64,000 nt of DNA. Source: an uncultured Phocaeicola sp. (lineage in GTDB: Bacteria > Bacteroidota > Bacteroidia > Bacteroidales > Bacteroidaceae). Each line of letters starts with the position of its first letter. Position 1 is the stretch's first letter. Position numbers and translations under genes: made by a program. This document shows, in pieces, positions 44,900 through 54,557 of this stretch. Location: the NCBI GenBank assembly GCA_958434805.1, contig CAUBDX010000010.1:5034-69033 (forward strand). Reading direction: 5' to 3'. Below the pieces are notes generated by a model. That model searched no databases, was not told where the DNA came from, and worked only from the letters and a program-made list of their open reading frames with translations.

Positions 44900-46228
44900 A
44901 TGAAAAAAAAGCTACTCATTGGTGCAACGGCACTAATCGTTTCATTACCAACTTTTGCAGGAGACTATTTGACAAACACGAATCAAAATGCTGCATTCTT
45001 ACGTATGGTGGCACGTGGTGCTTCTATTGACGTAGATGGAGTTTACAGCAATCCGGCCGGACTTGCCTTCTTGCCTAAAGACGGCTTTTATTTATCACTT
45101 ACCGGACAAAGTGCTTACCAGACACGTGAAATTACTGCAACGACTAAACTTTGGACCATGGACAAAGAAACTTCTCAATATTTCAAAGGTACTGCATCTG
45201 CACCTATCATTCCTTCTTTCCATGGATTATATAAAAGAGGAGACTGGACTATCTCTACTTCTTTTGCCATTAACGGAGGAGGAGGAAAAGCTTCGTTCGA
45301 CAACGGTCTGCCGATGTTTAACGCACTGGCTATCGGGGCTATCACCAAATCCACAAAAGGTCAATTGAATCCTTCTATGTACGACCTTAATACTGCCATG
45401 GACGGAAAACAATATATTTACGGCGTACAATTAGGATTAACTTACAAAATCAATGACTGGCTGAGTGCCTTCGTGGGAGGACGTATGAATTACGTAAAAA
45501 GTGGATATGAAGGTTATCTGACAGCTACGGTAAAAAAAGAAATTCCCCAGCTGGGCGGAACACAAATCATAGACTTGGCACTTGACTGCGACCAGAGCGG
45601 ATGGGGTATCACTCCGATAATCGGTATCGATGCAAAACTGGGCAAATGGAACTTTGCTGCCAAATATGAATTCCTGACCAACTTGAACATCGAAAACAAA
45701 ACAGAAACCTTGAAGGCTCCGGAAGAAGCTAAACCGATGCTGAAACCTTATGCCGACGGAGAACAGACCCCGAATGATATCCCGGCATTCTTAAGCGTGG
45801 CTGCAAGCTATTCATTCCTGCCTTGCTTGCGCGCATCTGTAGAGTATCACTTCTTCGATGATAAACATGCAGGCATGTTAAACGACCGCCAAAAAACATT
45901 GAAACACGGTACTCATGAGTATCTTGCCGGACTGGAATGGGATATTGACAAACACCTCACCATCAGTGGAGGATTCCAAAAAACCAATTACGGATTAAGC
46001 GACCGATTCCAGACCGATACCAGCTTCTACTGCGACTCTTACTCAATAGGTGTGGGTGCACGCATCAACTTGAACGAAGCGTGGAGTATGGATGCCGGAT
46101 ACTTCTGGACAAAATACAGCGATTATGAGAAAAAGTCGGAAAGCTATAACAATACAGGAATTCCGGGAACCGACCTTTACAGCCGCAGCAATAAAGTATT
46201 CGGACTGAGCTTGAATTACCGCTTCTAA
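44900..46228 (+). CDS. OmpP1/FadL/TodX-family outer-membrane transport protein
   Basis: A 14-strand-type barrel that usually passes hydrophobic compounds such as fatty acids. A signal peptide (KKKLLIGATALIVSLPTFAG) is followed by the hatch motif NAAFLRMVARGASIDVDGVYSNPAGLAFL, which is the FadL family signature, and by amphipathic strands ending in the outer-membrane C-terminal Phe (KVFGLSLNYRF). The 442 residues are typical. The substrate is not known. Monocistronic with its own promoter and terminator. Confidence 0.9.
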   Translation: MKKKLLIGATALIVSLPTFAGDYLTNTNQNAAFLRMVARGASIDVDGVYSNPAGLAFLPKDGFYLSLTGQSAYQTREITATTKLWTMDKETSQYFKGTASAPIIPSFHGLYKRGDWTISTSFAINGGGGKASFDNGLPMFNALAIGAITKSTKGQLNPSMYDLNTAMDGKQYIYGVQLGLTYKINDWLSAFVGGRMNYVKSGYEGYLTATVKKEIPQLGGTQIIDLALDCDQSGWGITPIIGIDAKLGKWNFAAKYEFLTNLNIENKTETLKAPEEAKPMLKPYADGEQTPNDIPAFLSVAASYSFLPCLRASVEYHFFDDKHAGMLNDRQKTLKHGTHEYLAGLEWDIDKHLTISGGFQKTNYGLSDRFQTDTSFYCDSYSIGVGARINLNEAWSMDAGYFWTKYSDYEKKSESYNNTGIPGTDLYSRSNKVFGLSLNYRF

Positions 46229-46556
46229 AATAATGCAATCTCTCCTCTTTCATAATGTAAGACACTATTTTTTTTAATTACATGCAAGTGTTAGCTTAAC
46301 CCAGCTCCGGTCTTTCGGTTTTCACAAACCGGATTACCGGAGCTTTTTCTTTTTATACACAAACAATTCGGGATAACCCGTCTGCCTGTTTCTCGCCAGC
46401 AACTTCCTAAGCCTTCCCTTTTAACCGAAAATAACAAAGCCTGCGAAAATAACCCTTTCTTTTTCCTTTGCTTCTCATTTTTTTCTTAACTTTGCGCTGC
46501 AACTTAAGAAACAACAAAAAAAACAATTTAAACATACTTAAAACAGTAAGATTATG
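46229..46556. other. region between the FadL-like gene and pgk
   Basis: Contains a terminator (46303-46344) and a pgk -7 box TAACTTTG at 46487-46494; nothing else seen. Confidence 0.5.
46303..46344 (+). terminator. terminator after the FadL-like gene
   Basis: AGCTCCGGT/ACCGGAGCT stem with a nested CGGTTT/AAACCG stem and a T-rich tail. Confidence 0.8.
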
Positions 46557-47810
46557 ATGACTATTGACAAATTCAACTTTGCCGGCAAAAAGGCAATCGT
46601 TCGTGTGGACTTCAATGTACCCTTGAATGAAGAAGGTAAAATTACTGACGATACTCGTATCCGCGGTGCTCTGCCTACTTTGAAAAAAGTATTGGCTGAC
46701 GGTGGTGCCTTGATTATCATGTCACACATGGGTAAACCTAAAGGCAAAGTAAACGCAAAATATTCTTTGAGCCAGATTGTTGACGCTGTATCTGCTGCAC
46801 TGGGTGTTGCTGTTCAGTTCGCACCAGACTGTGCTAAAGCTCAGGAAGCTGCCGCTGCTTTGAAACCGGGCGAAGTTTTGTTGCTTGAAAACCTTCGTTT
46901 CTATCCTGAAGAAGAAGGAAAACCTGTAGGTATCGACAAAGAAGATCCTGCTTACGAAGATGCTAAGAAAGCAATGAAAGCTTCTCAGAAAGAATTTGCT
47001 AAAACTTTGGCTTCATACGCTGACTGCTACGTAATGGATGCATTCGGTACTGCTCACCGTAAACATGCTTCTACAGCTGTTATCGCTGACTACTTCGATG
47101 CAGACCACAAGATGTTGGGCTACCTGATGGAAAAAGAAGTTCTGGCTGTTGACAACGTATTGAAAGACATCAAACGTCCGTTTACTGCTATCATGGGTGG
47201 TTCTAAAGTTTCTACTAAGATTGGTATCATTGAAAACTTGATGGACAAAGTAGACAACTTGATTCTTTGCGGTGGTATGGCATTTACTTTCGCTAAAGCT
47301 CAGGGTGGTAAAATCGGTAACTCATTGGTAGAAGACGATAAATTACAGTTGGCTTTGGACATCATCGCTAAAGCAAAAGCTAAAGGTGTAAACTTGGTAT
47401 TGGGTTGCGACTGTGTTGCTGCCGATAAGTTTGCTAACGATGCAAACACTCAGGTTTGTCCGGACAGCAATATTCCTGACGGATGGATGGGTCTGGATGC
47501 AGGTCCTAAGACTCAGGAAGAATTCAAAGCCGCTATCAAGGGAGCTAAGACTATCTTGTGGAATGGCCCTGCTGGTGTATTTGAGATGGATAACTTCGCT
47601 GCTGGTTCAAAAGCTATCGCAGAAGCAATCGCTGAAGCAACTAAAGAAGGTGCTTTCTCTTTGATCGGTGGTGGTGACTCTGTAGCTTGTATCAATAAGT
47701 TCGGTATGGCTGACCAAGTTTCTTATATCTCAACTGGTGGTGGTGCTTTATTGGAAGCTATCGAAGGTAAGATTCTTCCGGGTATCGCTGCTATCCGTGG
47801 TGACAAATAA
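46554..47810 (+). CDS. pgk: phosphoglycerate kinase
   Basis: The glycolytic enzyme that makes ATP from 1,3-bisphosphoglycerate. The 418 residues start with [24 protein letters not shown] (substrate loop) and include [31 protein letters not shown] and the nucleotide motif [13 protein letters not shown] with the C-terminal [13 protein letters not shown]. Codon use is strongly biased (GGT, GCT, CGT), a mark of high expression. ATG 46557 is an alternative start. A -7 box TAACTTTG lies at 46487-46494. Confidence 0.97.
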   Translation: MMTIDKFNFAGKKAIVRVDFNVPLNEEGKITDDTRIRGALPTLKKVLADGGALIIMSHMGKPKGKVNAKYSLSQIVDAVSAALGVAVQFAPDCAKAQEAAAALKPGEVLLLENLRFYPEEEGKPVGIDKEDPAYEDAKKAMKASQKEFAKTLASYADCYVMDAFGTAHRKHASTAVIADYFDADHKMLGYLMEKEVLAVDNVLKDIKRPFTAIMGGSKVSTKIGIIENLMDKVDNLILCGGMAFTFAKAQGGKIGNSLVEDDKLQLALDIIAKAKAKGVNLVLGCDCVAADKFANDANTQVCPDSNIPDGWMGLDAGPKTQEEFKAAIKGAKTILWNGPAGVFEMDNFAAGSKAIAEAIAEATKEGAFSLIGGGDSVACINKFGMADQVSYISTGGGALLEAIEGKILPGIAAIRGDK

Positions 47811-47838
47811 GAATAACCATTCGAAATAAAACCATATG

Positions 47839-47876
47839 AAGGAGGTGTGTCTAAACAAGACATATCTCCTTTTTTC
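47839..47876 (+). terminator. terminator after pgk
   Basis: AAGGAG/CTCCTT stem extended by TGTCT/AGACA, followed by six T. Confidence 0.75.
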
Positions 47877-47926
47877 ATACTCATAAGCCATCCCTTCCCT
47901 ACCTTCCCGTTTCTCTCAATAAAAAA

Positions 47927-47974
47927 GAAGAGAGTAAACTGCCTGATGCAATATTCCGGCAGTTTACTCTCTTC
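47927..47974 (-). terminator. terminator after the DUF1573 gene
   Basis: Perfect 17-bp stem (GAAGAGAGTAAACTGCC and complement), followed on the minus strand by a T run. Confidence 0.85.
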
Positions 47975-47993
47975 CTTATTTCAATATCTGCTT

Positions 47994-48392
47994 TTACTCG
48001 GCTACATCCGGAGTCATATCTCCTTCAATTACCAGACGCGTAATTTCATTTGCTCCATTCGTACGCAAAGTAATTGTTTTACGGAAATGACCGGGAAACT
48101 TCCCCGTTCCATCATAAGTTACCGTAACCTCTCCACCTTCACCCGGTCTGATCGGTTCTTTAGGATATTGAGGAACCGTACATCCACAGGAAGCAATAGC
48201 CTGGTGAATTACCAAAGGACCGTCACCGGTATTCTTGAATTTAAACTTACAAGTTACCTTCGGACTCTTTTCTGAAAAAGCCCCAAAGTTATGACTGGTC
48301 TTATCAAAAGTAATTTCAGCTGTACCCTGAGCCAAAATGGTCAGCACATTTACCATCATAAACAGCGTAGCAAAAAAAATCTTTTTCATCAT
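47994..48392 (-). CDS. DUF1573 exported protein
   Basis: A 132-residue periplasmic protein: signal peptide (KKIFFATLFMMVNVLTILAQG) then one immunoglobulin-like DUF1573 domain (FDKTSHNFGAFSEKSPKVTCKFKFKNTGDGPLVI, then the conserved ASCGCTVPQYPKEPI and GGEVTVTYDGTGKFPGHFRKTI). The CGC motif with a following proline is the family hallmark. Function is unknown; the fold resembles ASH-type assembly domains. It is 82 bp downstream of the relA-like gene on the same strand but has its own terminator. Confidence 0.88.
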   Translation of the reverse strand: MMKKIFFATLFMMVNVLTILAQGTAEITFDKTSHNFGAFSEKSPKVTCKFKFKNTGDGPLVIHQAIASCGCTVPQYPKEPIRPGEGGEVTVTYDGTGKFPGHFRKTITLRTNGANEITRLVIEGDMTPDVAE

Positions 48393-48474
48393 TTCTCTTT
48401 TATTTTTAAAAGCCTATTTTACAAAGATAGGCTATTTTATTGAAAACCCTGTCAATCAATTAGCATTATTAACA

Positions 48475-50691
48475 TTAGCCCCGGTTCACCTGCTTTACTC
48501 CTTTCACTGTTTTAATTTTCTTAATCAATGACTCCAGCTTGGAAGTATCATCAACCATCACCGTCAACATACCGGAGAACAAACCATCATGAGAATCAAT
48601 GCTGATAGAACGTAAAGAAATATCACTTTCCTTATTAATAATTGAAGTGATATTTGTCACAATACCAATATCGTCATGCCCCACAATGCGCAAAGTAATA
48701 GGATACTGCTTTCCCTGACTCTTGCCAGCCCAACGCGCCCTCACGATACGGTAAGGGAAGCGCGACTTCATTTCCTTGGCATTCGGACAATCACACCGAT
48801 GAATCTTAATGCCTCCGGAAATGGTTACAAAGCCAAACACTTCGTCCCCATAAATCGGATTACAACACTTAGCCAAGTTAAAGTCGAGCCCTTTCAGATT
48901 CTGGTCAATCACCAGCACATCATCTTTATAATAATCCTTCGCATCGGCACTTGCCTGCATATTATAAGCCTCGGCACTGCGGTAAACCACATCTTCACGC
49001 TGTTCGTTTTCCCGCTTTTGCATATCCAGATACTTATCAATCACCCCGTTAATATCGGCAGATTCATCGGCTATGCTCTGATAGAAATCGGTAACAGTTT
49101 TAAAACCCAGCTTACGTATCAGGCGCATCAGGATAGCCTCATCGTATTCCAACTTCCGGTTTTTGAACTTCCGTTCCAGCGTCTCCCGAGCAAACTGCGT
49201 CTGACGGGCAGCAATTTCCTTAAGAGCCTGACGGATTTTATTACGAGCCTTTGAGGTCGTAACAAAGTTCAGCCAGTCACGCTTGGGAGTCTGTGTATTC
49301 GAAGTCATGATTTCCACCTGATCTCCACTATTCAAACGCTGCTTCAGCTGCACGTTTTTACCGTTCACCCGCGCCCCGATACACCGGCATCCCAAGTTCG
49401 AATGAATGGAAAAAGCAAAGTCAAGCACAGTAGCCCCCTGTGGCAATTTATACAAATCCCCCTTCGGAGTAAAGACAAAAACCTCATCTTTATACAAGTC
49501 AAGCTTAAACTGATCCATGACCTCCAGGTCACTATCTGCATTTTCAAGCGTTTCACGGATGGTATTCAACCATTCATCCAATCCGCTCTCCCCCTTAACA
49601 CCTTTATAACGCCAGTGAGCCGCCAGTCCCTTCTCAGCTATTTCATCCATACGCTCCGTACGAATCTGCACTTCCACCCATTTACCTTCCGGTCCCATCA
49701 CAGTGATGTGAAGCGACTCATAACCATTGCTTTTGGGAACAGAAAGCCAGTCTCGCAAACGCTTCGGATTCGGCAAATACATATCAGTGACAATCGAATA
49801 TGCCTGCCAACACTCCTGTTTTTCTTTTTCCAGCGGAGCATCCAGGATAATACGAATGGCAAATAAATCGTACACCCCCTCAAACGGGCATCCCTGTTTT
49901 TTCATCTTCTGATAAATCGAATGGATAGACTTGGTACGCCCTTTGATATGAAAGGTCAGTCCTGCCTCTTCCAACTTCACTCGCACAGGCTCAATAAAAG
50001 CTTCAATATAACGGTCGCGTGCCGCTTTTGTGGCATTCAGTTTATCTTTAATATGATAATACACATCATGCTGAGTATATTTCAGCGAAAGATCTTCCAG
50101 TTCTGACTTCAGCTTATATAATCCCAGCTTATGCGCCAGCGGGGCATACAAATAAGCTGCCTCATTTGCTACCTGCAGCCGGGCCTCCTTATTCGGATTA
50201 TCTTTAATCTGCCGCATCAAGTTAACACGGTCGGCTATGATTATCAAGATAACCCGCATATCTTCGGCAAAAGACAACAGCAAATTACGGAAGTTTTCCG
50301 ATTCAATAGTCGGACTTTTAGAATAAAGGTCATTAATCCGCACCAGCCCTCGGATAATCCCGGCAACATCTTCCCCATATTCACAGCGAACAGCATCCAA
50401 TGTACACAAATTATATTTCACCGATTCATGAAGCATAATGCCAAGAATAGAAGCCCGACGCATTCCTATTTCTTCAGCCACAATCACAGCCGTCTGCATA
50501 TCCTTGATTATAGGATTCATCCCAAAAACATTACGGGGAATCCCTCCTCCAGCCGTTGCTTTAATCAAGTGCGCCTTCAGCTTTCTGCAATCATCACGCT
50601 GCAAGGTATCTTTCGACAGCAGCAACAATCTTTTATATAGCGAAAACAACTCTGTCCGTTCCTCCCGAGTAAAAAAAACATTACCTTCCAT
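48475..50691 (-). CDS. relA: RelA/SpoT-family (p)ppGpp synthetase with degenerate hydrolase domain
   Basis: It makes the stringent-response alarmone. In the 738 residues: a pseudo-HD domain (about 40-200), a synthetase domain with GRTKSIHSIYQKMKKQG, VYDLFAIRII and VPKSNGYESLHITVMG, a TGS domain VFTPKGDLYKLPQGATVLDFAFSIHS, and a C-terminal ACT domain. The hydrolase HD signature, normally HDxxED, reads HESVKY at 88-93, and the earlier metal His is replaced in NPIIKDMQTAV. Hydrolysis is therefore unlikely, making it RelA-like; a second SpoT enzyme should exist elsewhere. Confidence 0.92.
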   Translation of the reverse strand: MEGNVFFTREERTELFSLYKRLLLLSKDTLQRDDCRKLKAHLIKATAGGGIPRNVFGMNPIIKDMQTAVIVAEEIGMRRASILGIMLHESVKYNLCTLDAVRCEYGEDVAGIIRGLVRINDLYSKSPTIESENFRNLLLSFAEDMRVILIIIADRVNLMRQIKDNPNKEARLQVANEAAYLYAPLAHKLGLYKLKSELEDLSLKYTQHDVYYHIKDKLNATKAARDRYIEAFIEPVRVKLEEAGLTFHIKGRTKSIHSIYQKMKKQGCPFEGVYDLFAIRIILDAPLEKEKQECWQAYSIVTDMYLPNPKRLRDWLSVPKSNGYESLHITVMGPEGKWVEVQIRTERMDEIAEKGLAAHWRYKGVKGESGLDEWLNTIRETLENADSDLEVMDQFKLDLYKDEVFVFTPKGDLYKLPQGATVLDFAFSIHSNLGCRCIGARVNGKNVQLKQRLNSGDQVEIMTSNTQTPKRDWLNFVTTSKARNKIRQALKEIAARQTQFARETLERKFKNRKLEYDEAILMRLIRKLGFKTVTDFYQSIADESADINGVIDKYLDMQKRENEQREDVVYRSAEAYNMQASADAKDYYKDDVLVIDQNLKGLDFNLAKCCNPIYGDEVFGFVTISGGIKIHRCDCPNAKEMKSRFPYRIVRARWAGKSQGKQYPITLRIVGHDDIGIVTNITSIINKESDISLRSISIDSHDGLFSGMLTVMVDDTSKLESLIKKIKTVKGVKQVNRG

Positions 50692-50766
50692 TGCCTTTAT
50701 ATTTTATCTTTGCTGGTAAAGATAGTTTTTTTCTTCTGCTTTAGCACATACTTTCAGTATTTTTTA

Positions 50767-50774
50767 TAATTTTG
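50767..50774 (+). promoter_or_regulatory. -7 box of the DUF4301 gene
   Basis: TAATTTTG. It favours the ATG at 50825 over the GTG at 50792, which would leave almost no leader. Confidence 0.5.
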
Positions 50775-50824
50775 GGTATCATTACCTTAAAGTGAATGAA
50801 TTAAACAACCAAAATATACGTAAT

Positions 50825-52348
50825 ATGTTAACACACGAAGACAAAGAATTATTAGCAAAAAAAGGTATTTCTGAAACACAAATCGCAGAACAACTGGAGT
50901 GTTTTAAGAAAGGCTTTCCCTTTTTGAAGCTTGCAGCCGCAGCATCAGTAGACAATGGCGGTATCTTGATACCCGGAAAAGAAGAACAAGATGCTTATTT
51001 ACATGCTTGGGATACCTACAAGCAAGGGAATAAGAAAATTGTAAAATTTGTTCCTGCATCGGGTGCAGCAAGCCGCATGTTTAAAAACCTGTTTGAGTTT
51101 TTAGGCGCCGACTACAACGTGCCCACCACCGACTTTGAAAAAAAATTCTTCGACCACATCCATAGCTTTGCTTTTTTCAACGACTTAAATGCAGCATGTC
51201 TGGATAACACAGGAAAGAATATTGACGCACTGCTTTCGGAACAGAACTATAAAGCCGTGGTATCTAACCTGCTTGAATCGGCGGGACTGAATTACGGAGC
51301 ACTCCCCAAAGGATTGCTTAAATTCCACCGTTATGCCGACGGAGTACGCACCCCGCTAGAAGAACACTTGGTAGAAGGTGCACTCTACGCAGCCGGAAAA
51401 ACCGGAGAAGTAAACGTACACTTCACCGTATCGACCGAACACCGCCAGCTTTTCCAAAAACTCGTTGATGCAAAGACTTGTGAATACGCATCTAAATACG
51501 GAATCAATTACCACATCAGTTTTTCTGAACAGAAACCCAGTACCGACACCGTAGCTGCCGACATGGAAAACAATCCATTCCGCGATAAAGACGGCAAACT
51601 GTTGTTCCGTCCGGGAGGACACGGTGCGCTTATCGAAAACTTGAACGATTTAGACGCCGACATTGTATTTATCAAAAATATTGACAATGTGGTACCCGAC
51701 CGCTTGAAAGACGATACCGTAACTTACAAGAAATTACTTGCCGGTGTTTTGGTTACCTTACAGAAACAAGCATTCAGTTACCTTGAGTTACTAGACGGAG
51801 GTCACTACAGTCATGCAGAACTGGAAGAAATTATCCGCTTCGTACAACAGAAGCTACACTGCAGAAACCAAGAAATCAAGAATCTGGAAGACGCCGAACT
51901 CGTTATTTATCTCCGCAAAAAACTGAACCGTCCGATGCGCGTATGCGGAATGGTTAAAAACGTAGGAGAACCGGGAGGAGGTCCGTTCTTAGCTTACAAT
52001 GCCGACAACACTGTTTCACTACAAATTCTTGAAAGTTCACAAATCGACATGAACGACCCGGAAAAGAAAGCTATGTTTGAAAAAGGAACCCACTTTAATC
52101 CGGTTGACCTAGTATGTGCAATCCGTGACTATAAAGGAAACAAATTCAACCTGCTGAAACACGTAGACAAAGCTACCGGTTTCATCTCCTACAAATCGAA
52201 AAACGGAAAAGACCTGAAAGCACTTGAACTTCCCGGTTTATGGAACGGTTCAATGAGCGACTGGAGCACTGTCTTCGTAGAAGTTCCGTTAAGTACCTTC
52301 AATCCGGTGAAGACCGTTAACGACCTGCTACGCGAACAGCATCAGTAA
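50825..52348 (+). CDS. DUF4301 family protein
   Basis: A cytoplasmic protein of 507 residues from ATG 50825 (MLTHEDKELLAKKGISETQI). Family hallmarks are KFVPASGAASRMFKNL, LPKGLLKFHRYADG, RTPLEEHLVEGALYA, FRPGGHGALIENLNDLDADIVFIKNIDNVVP and GMVKNVGEPGGGPF. The GGHGAL and nucleotide-like loops suggest a sugar-nucleotide transferase fold, but no activity is established. The frame extends to GTG 50792. Codon use is that of the surrounding core genome. It converges on the acetyltransferase remnant. Confidence 0.88.
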   Translation: MLTHEDKELLAKKGISETQIAEQLECFKKGFPFLKLAAAASVDNGGILIPGKEEQDAYLHAWDTYKQGNKKIVKFVPASGAASRMFKNLFEFLGADYNVPTTDFEKKFFDHIHSFAFFNDLNAACLDNTGKNIDALLSEQNYKAVVSNLLESAGLNYGALPKGLLKFHRYADGVRTPLEEHLVEGALYAAGKTGEVNVHFTVSTEHRQLFQKLVDAKTCEYASKYGINYHISFSEQKPSTDTVAADMENNPFRDKDGKLLFRPGGHGALIENLNDLDADIVFIKNIDNVVPDRLKDDTVTYKKLLAGVLVTLQKQAFSYLELLDGGHYSHAELEEIIRFVQQKLHCRNQEIKNLEDAELVIYLRKKLNRPMRVCGMVKNVGEPGGGPFLAYNADNTVSLQILESSQIDMNDPEKKAMFEKGTHFNPVDLVCAIRDYKGNKFNLLKHVDKATGFISYKSKNGKDLKALELPGLWNGSMSDWSTVFVEVPLSTFNPVKTVNDLLREQHQ

Positions 52349-52355
52349 TCTCTAA

Positions 52356-52428
52356 GAGCTTGAGTTTCTAAGTTTTTAGTTTCTGCCAGTAAAAACAGCA
52401 AACTTAAAAACTTAGAAACTTAAAGCTC
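52356..52428. repeat. long imperfect inverted repeat, AGTTT-type
   Basis: Left arm from GAGCTT through AGTTTCTAAGTTTTTAGTTT (52356-52382) pairs with the right arm 52400-52428 (AAACTTAAAAACTTAGAAAC then AAAGCTC). It separates two converging genes, so it can serve as a terminator, and it belongs to an AGTTTTTGAGTTT-like motif also seen at 25335-25368, 58718-58755, 58891-58911 and 61630-61646. Confidence 0.65.
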
Positions 52429-52919
52429 CATTCCCATTATATAATCATTCATATAAAAGCCAGCTCCTATAGGGAAATCCCCTTCCCGTACTTTCTTCAT
52501 ACCCATGTGCTCATAAAAGCCCAAAGCCGGATTCCGGCGGTTTACATTCAGCTCCATGCGGCAAGGCTCCGGATGCAATTCCTTTATAGCCGCCACAGCC
52601 CGTTCAAACAAAACCTTTCCCAAGTGCGTTTTCTGACAGCAAGGCTTTATATAAATCTTCTCCAGATGAAACAAATCATCTGCCTCTTGCCTCACTGAAA
52701 CATAGCCCACAGCTTCACCCGCTTCACAGGCTAAAAAATACACATGACCTTCGTTTTCCATTTGACTACGCAAATTTTCATACGAATACATCCATTCCAT
52801 CATATACTCTATATTTGTTCCTCAGTCAATATATTCTGGTATGTTGCAGGAAATACTTCCCAAGCCAACTTATTAATCAGTGGAATATCCCCCACCGTAG
52901 CTTTCCGAATAACCCTCAT
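52420..52919 (-). pseudogene. GNAT acetyltransferase broken by a 2-nt frameshift
   Basis: From ATG 52919 the frame reads MRVIRKATVGDIPLINKLAW to TEEQI and then stops. The rest of a GNAT domain continues in another frame from 52803: EYMMEWMYSYENL, the acetyl-CoA loop QKTHLGKVLFERAV, NVNRRNPALGFYEHMGM. An extra TA at about 52810-52814 (ATATAG) restores one 165-residue protein if removed. The reading could resume from an internal ATG at 52803, but that product lacks the N-terminal strands. Sequencing error is the alternative explanation. Confidence 0.75.
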
Positions 52920-53083
52920 TTTATTTATGCTTAAAACATACTGCAAATATACCGTTTCAGCATATCAGCCGGTAAAAAGGAATAAATTATTTTGTTAAAA
53001 AGAGCAAGAAACAAGTACTATGCTATACAAGGTATTCATTTAATACATACATTTGTGCCATACAAATAAACACTGGAAACCAA

Positions 53084-53449
53084 ATGAATGTAGATAACGT
53101 AAAATCCCAAATGCGAAAAGGAATGCTGGAATACTGCATCCTTTTACTATTGCACCGAGAGCCGGCTTACGCTTCCGACATTATCCAAAAGCTTAAAACG
53201 GCCAAGCTCATCGTAGTAGAAGGCACACTCTATCCCCTGCTTACCCGACTGAAAAACGATGAATTGCTATCATATGAATGGGTAGAGTCCACCCAAGGAC
53301 CTCCCCGGAAATACTATCGGCTAACCCCTCAGGGAGAAGAATTTCTTGCCGAACTTGAAACAGCATGGGACGAGCTTTCAAATACAGTAAATCACTTAAA
53401 ACTAAAACTTCTAACAACTACCCACGATGAAAAAGACACTGACTGTTAA
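53084..53449 (+). CDS. PadR-family transcriptional regulator
   Basis: A 121-residue winged-helix repressor: RKGMLEYCILLLLHREPAYASDIIQKL, LIVVEGTLYPLLTRLKNDELLSYEW and GPPRKYYRLTPQGEEFLAEL form the complete PadR domain, followed by a C-terminal dimerisation helix. Its 3' end overlaps the PspC-domain gene by 23 bp, so they are one operon and the membrane protein is its likely partner or target. A -7 box TACATTTG lies at 53048-53055. Confidence 0.92.
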   Translation: MNVDNVKSQMRKGMLEYCILLLLHREPAYASDIIQKLKTAKLIVVEGTLYPLLTRLKNDELLSYEWVESTQGPPRKYYRLTPQGEEFLAELETAWDELSNTVNHLKLKLLTTTHDEKDTDC

Positions 53450-54479
53450 CTTAGGAGGCACGGTTTATCATATTGATGAAGATGCCTATATATTATTAGA
53501 CAACTACCTGAACAATCTCCGGTATCATTTCCGCAAGAGTCAAGGTGCGGAAGAAATCGTACACGACATGGAGATCCGTATTGCAGAACTGTTTGATGAA
53601 TACATCCAGGAAGGCAAACAAGTGATAACCATTGAATACGTAGAAGCCGTTATCGCCCGAATGGGTAAACCCGAAGAACTTAATGATGATTTCGACAAAG
53701 AAGAAGATACTCAAAAAAACAGCTCCGCCCAAGATCAACAAACCACGCGCCGCATCTTCCGCAACCCGGATGACCGCATTTTAGGAGGAGTAGTATCCGG
53801 ACTGGCTGCCTACCTTGGATGGGATGTTACCTGGCTGCGCGTGGGCTTCATCGTAGCTGGAGTTGCATTTCAAGGACTCATACTCTTCTACCTCATTGCA
53901 TGGATTGTATTCCCTATAGCCCATACCGCTACCGAAAAGTTACAAATGCGGGGAGAACCCATTAACGTAGAAAACATCGGACGCACAGTTACCGATGGAT
54001 TCGAACGCGCCAACGAATACGTACACTCCGAAAAGCCGCGTTCTTTTCTCCAGCGTCTGGGAAATGCTTTCGTAGCCATCGTAGGCTTTCTTCTGAAAGT
54101 ATTCCTCGTGGTAGTAGCCATTTGCTGCGCCCCCGCCCTGTTAGTCGGCCTCATCGTACTCTTTGCCCTGTTCATGGCAGCTACAGGCATTTTAGTCAGC
54201 TTCCCGGCAGCCTTTTACAGTGCCTTACCCGGCATAGACTGGAATATAGTAAGTACCACACCGGGAATCGGCATAGCCCTCTCGGTATGCGGACTGTTAG
54301 CAGCCGGAATCCCCATCGTAGGATTATTGCAACTCATCATGCAAGCTTTCGGTGTATGGAGACCCATGTCCACCGCCACCAAAATCATCCTCATCTTTGT
54401 ATGGATGATTGCCGTAGCCTGCGGATTTATCTTCATGCTACAAGCCCCTTTCATTGAATATTTTGCCAGTCCCCTATAA
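53427..54479 (+). CDS. PspC-domain membrane protein
   Basis: A 350-residue inner-membrane protein. The cytoplasmic start (1-100: TLTVNLGGTVYHIDEDAYILLDNYL, an HTH-like regulatory stretch with MEIRIAELFDEYI) precedes the PspC domain (RRIFRNPDDRILGGVVSGLAAYLGWDVTWLRVGFIV, about 110-165) and several membrane helices to the C-terminus. PspC proteins take part in envelope-stress responses. It is co-transcribed with the PadR gene, a common Bacteroidetes pair. Confidence 0.9.
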   Translation: MKKTLTVNLGGTVYHIDEDAYILLDNYLNNLRYHFRKSQGAEEIVHDMEIRIAELFDEYIQEGKQVITIEYVEAVIARMGKPEELNDDFDKEEDTQKNSSAQDQQTTRRIFRNPDDRILGGVVSGLAAYLGWDVTWLRVGFIVAGVAFQGLILFYLIAWIVFPIAHTATEKLQMRGEPINVENIGRTVTDGFERANEYVHSEKPRSFLQRLGNAFVAIVGFLLKVFLVVVAICCAPALLVGLIVLFALFMAATGILVSFPAAFYSALPGIDWNIVSTTPGIGIALSVCGLLAAGIPIVGLLQLIMQAFGVWRPMSTATKIILIFVWMIAVACGFIFMLQAPFIEYFASPL

Positions 54480-54518
54480 TTAAAGCAAATTTTAATACTC
54501 AAAAAAGATGAAAAATCT

Positions 54519-54526
54519 TATCTTTG
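54519..54526 (+). promoter_or_regulatory. purT -7 box
   Basis: TATCTTTG, 31 bp before the purT start codon; no clear -33 element. Confidence 0.55.
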
Positions 54527-54557
54527 CAGCAATGAGTATAAAAACTTTAAAACGAAT

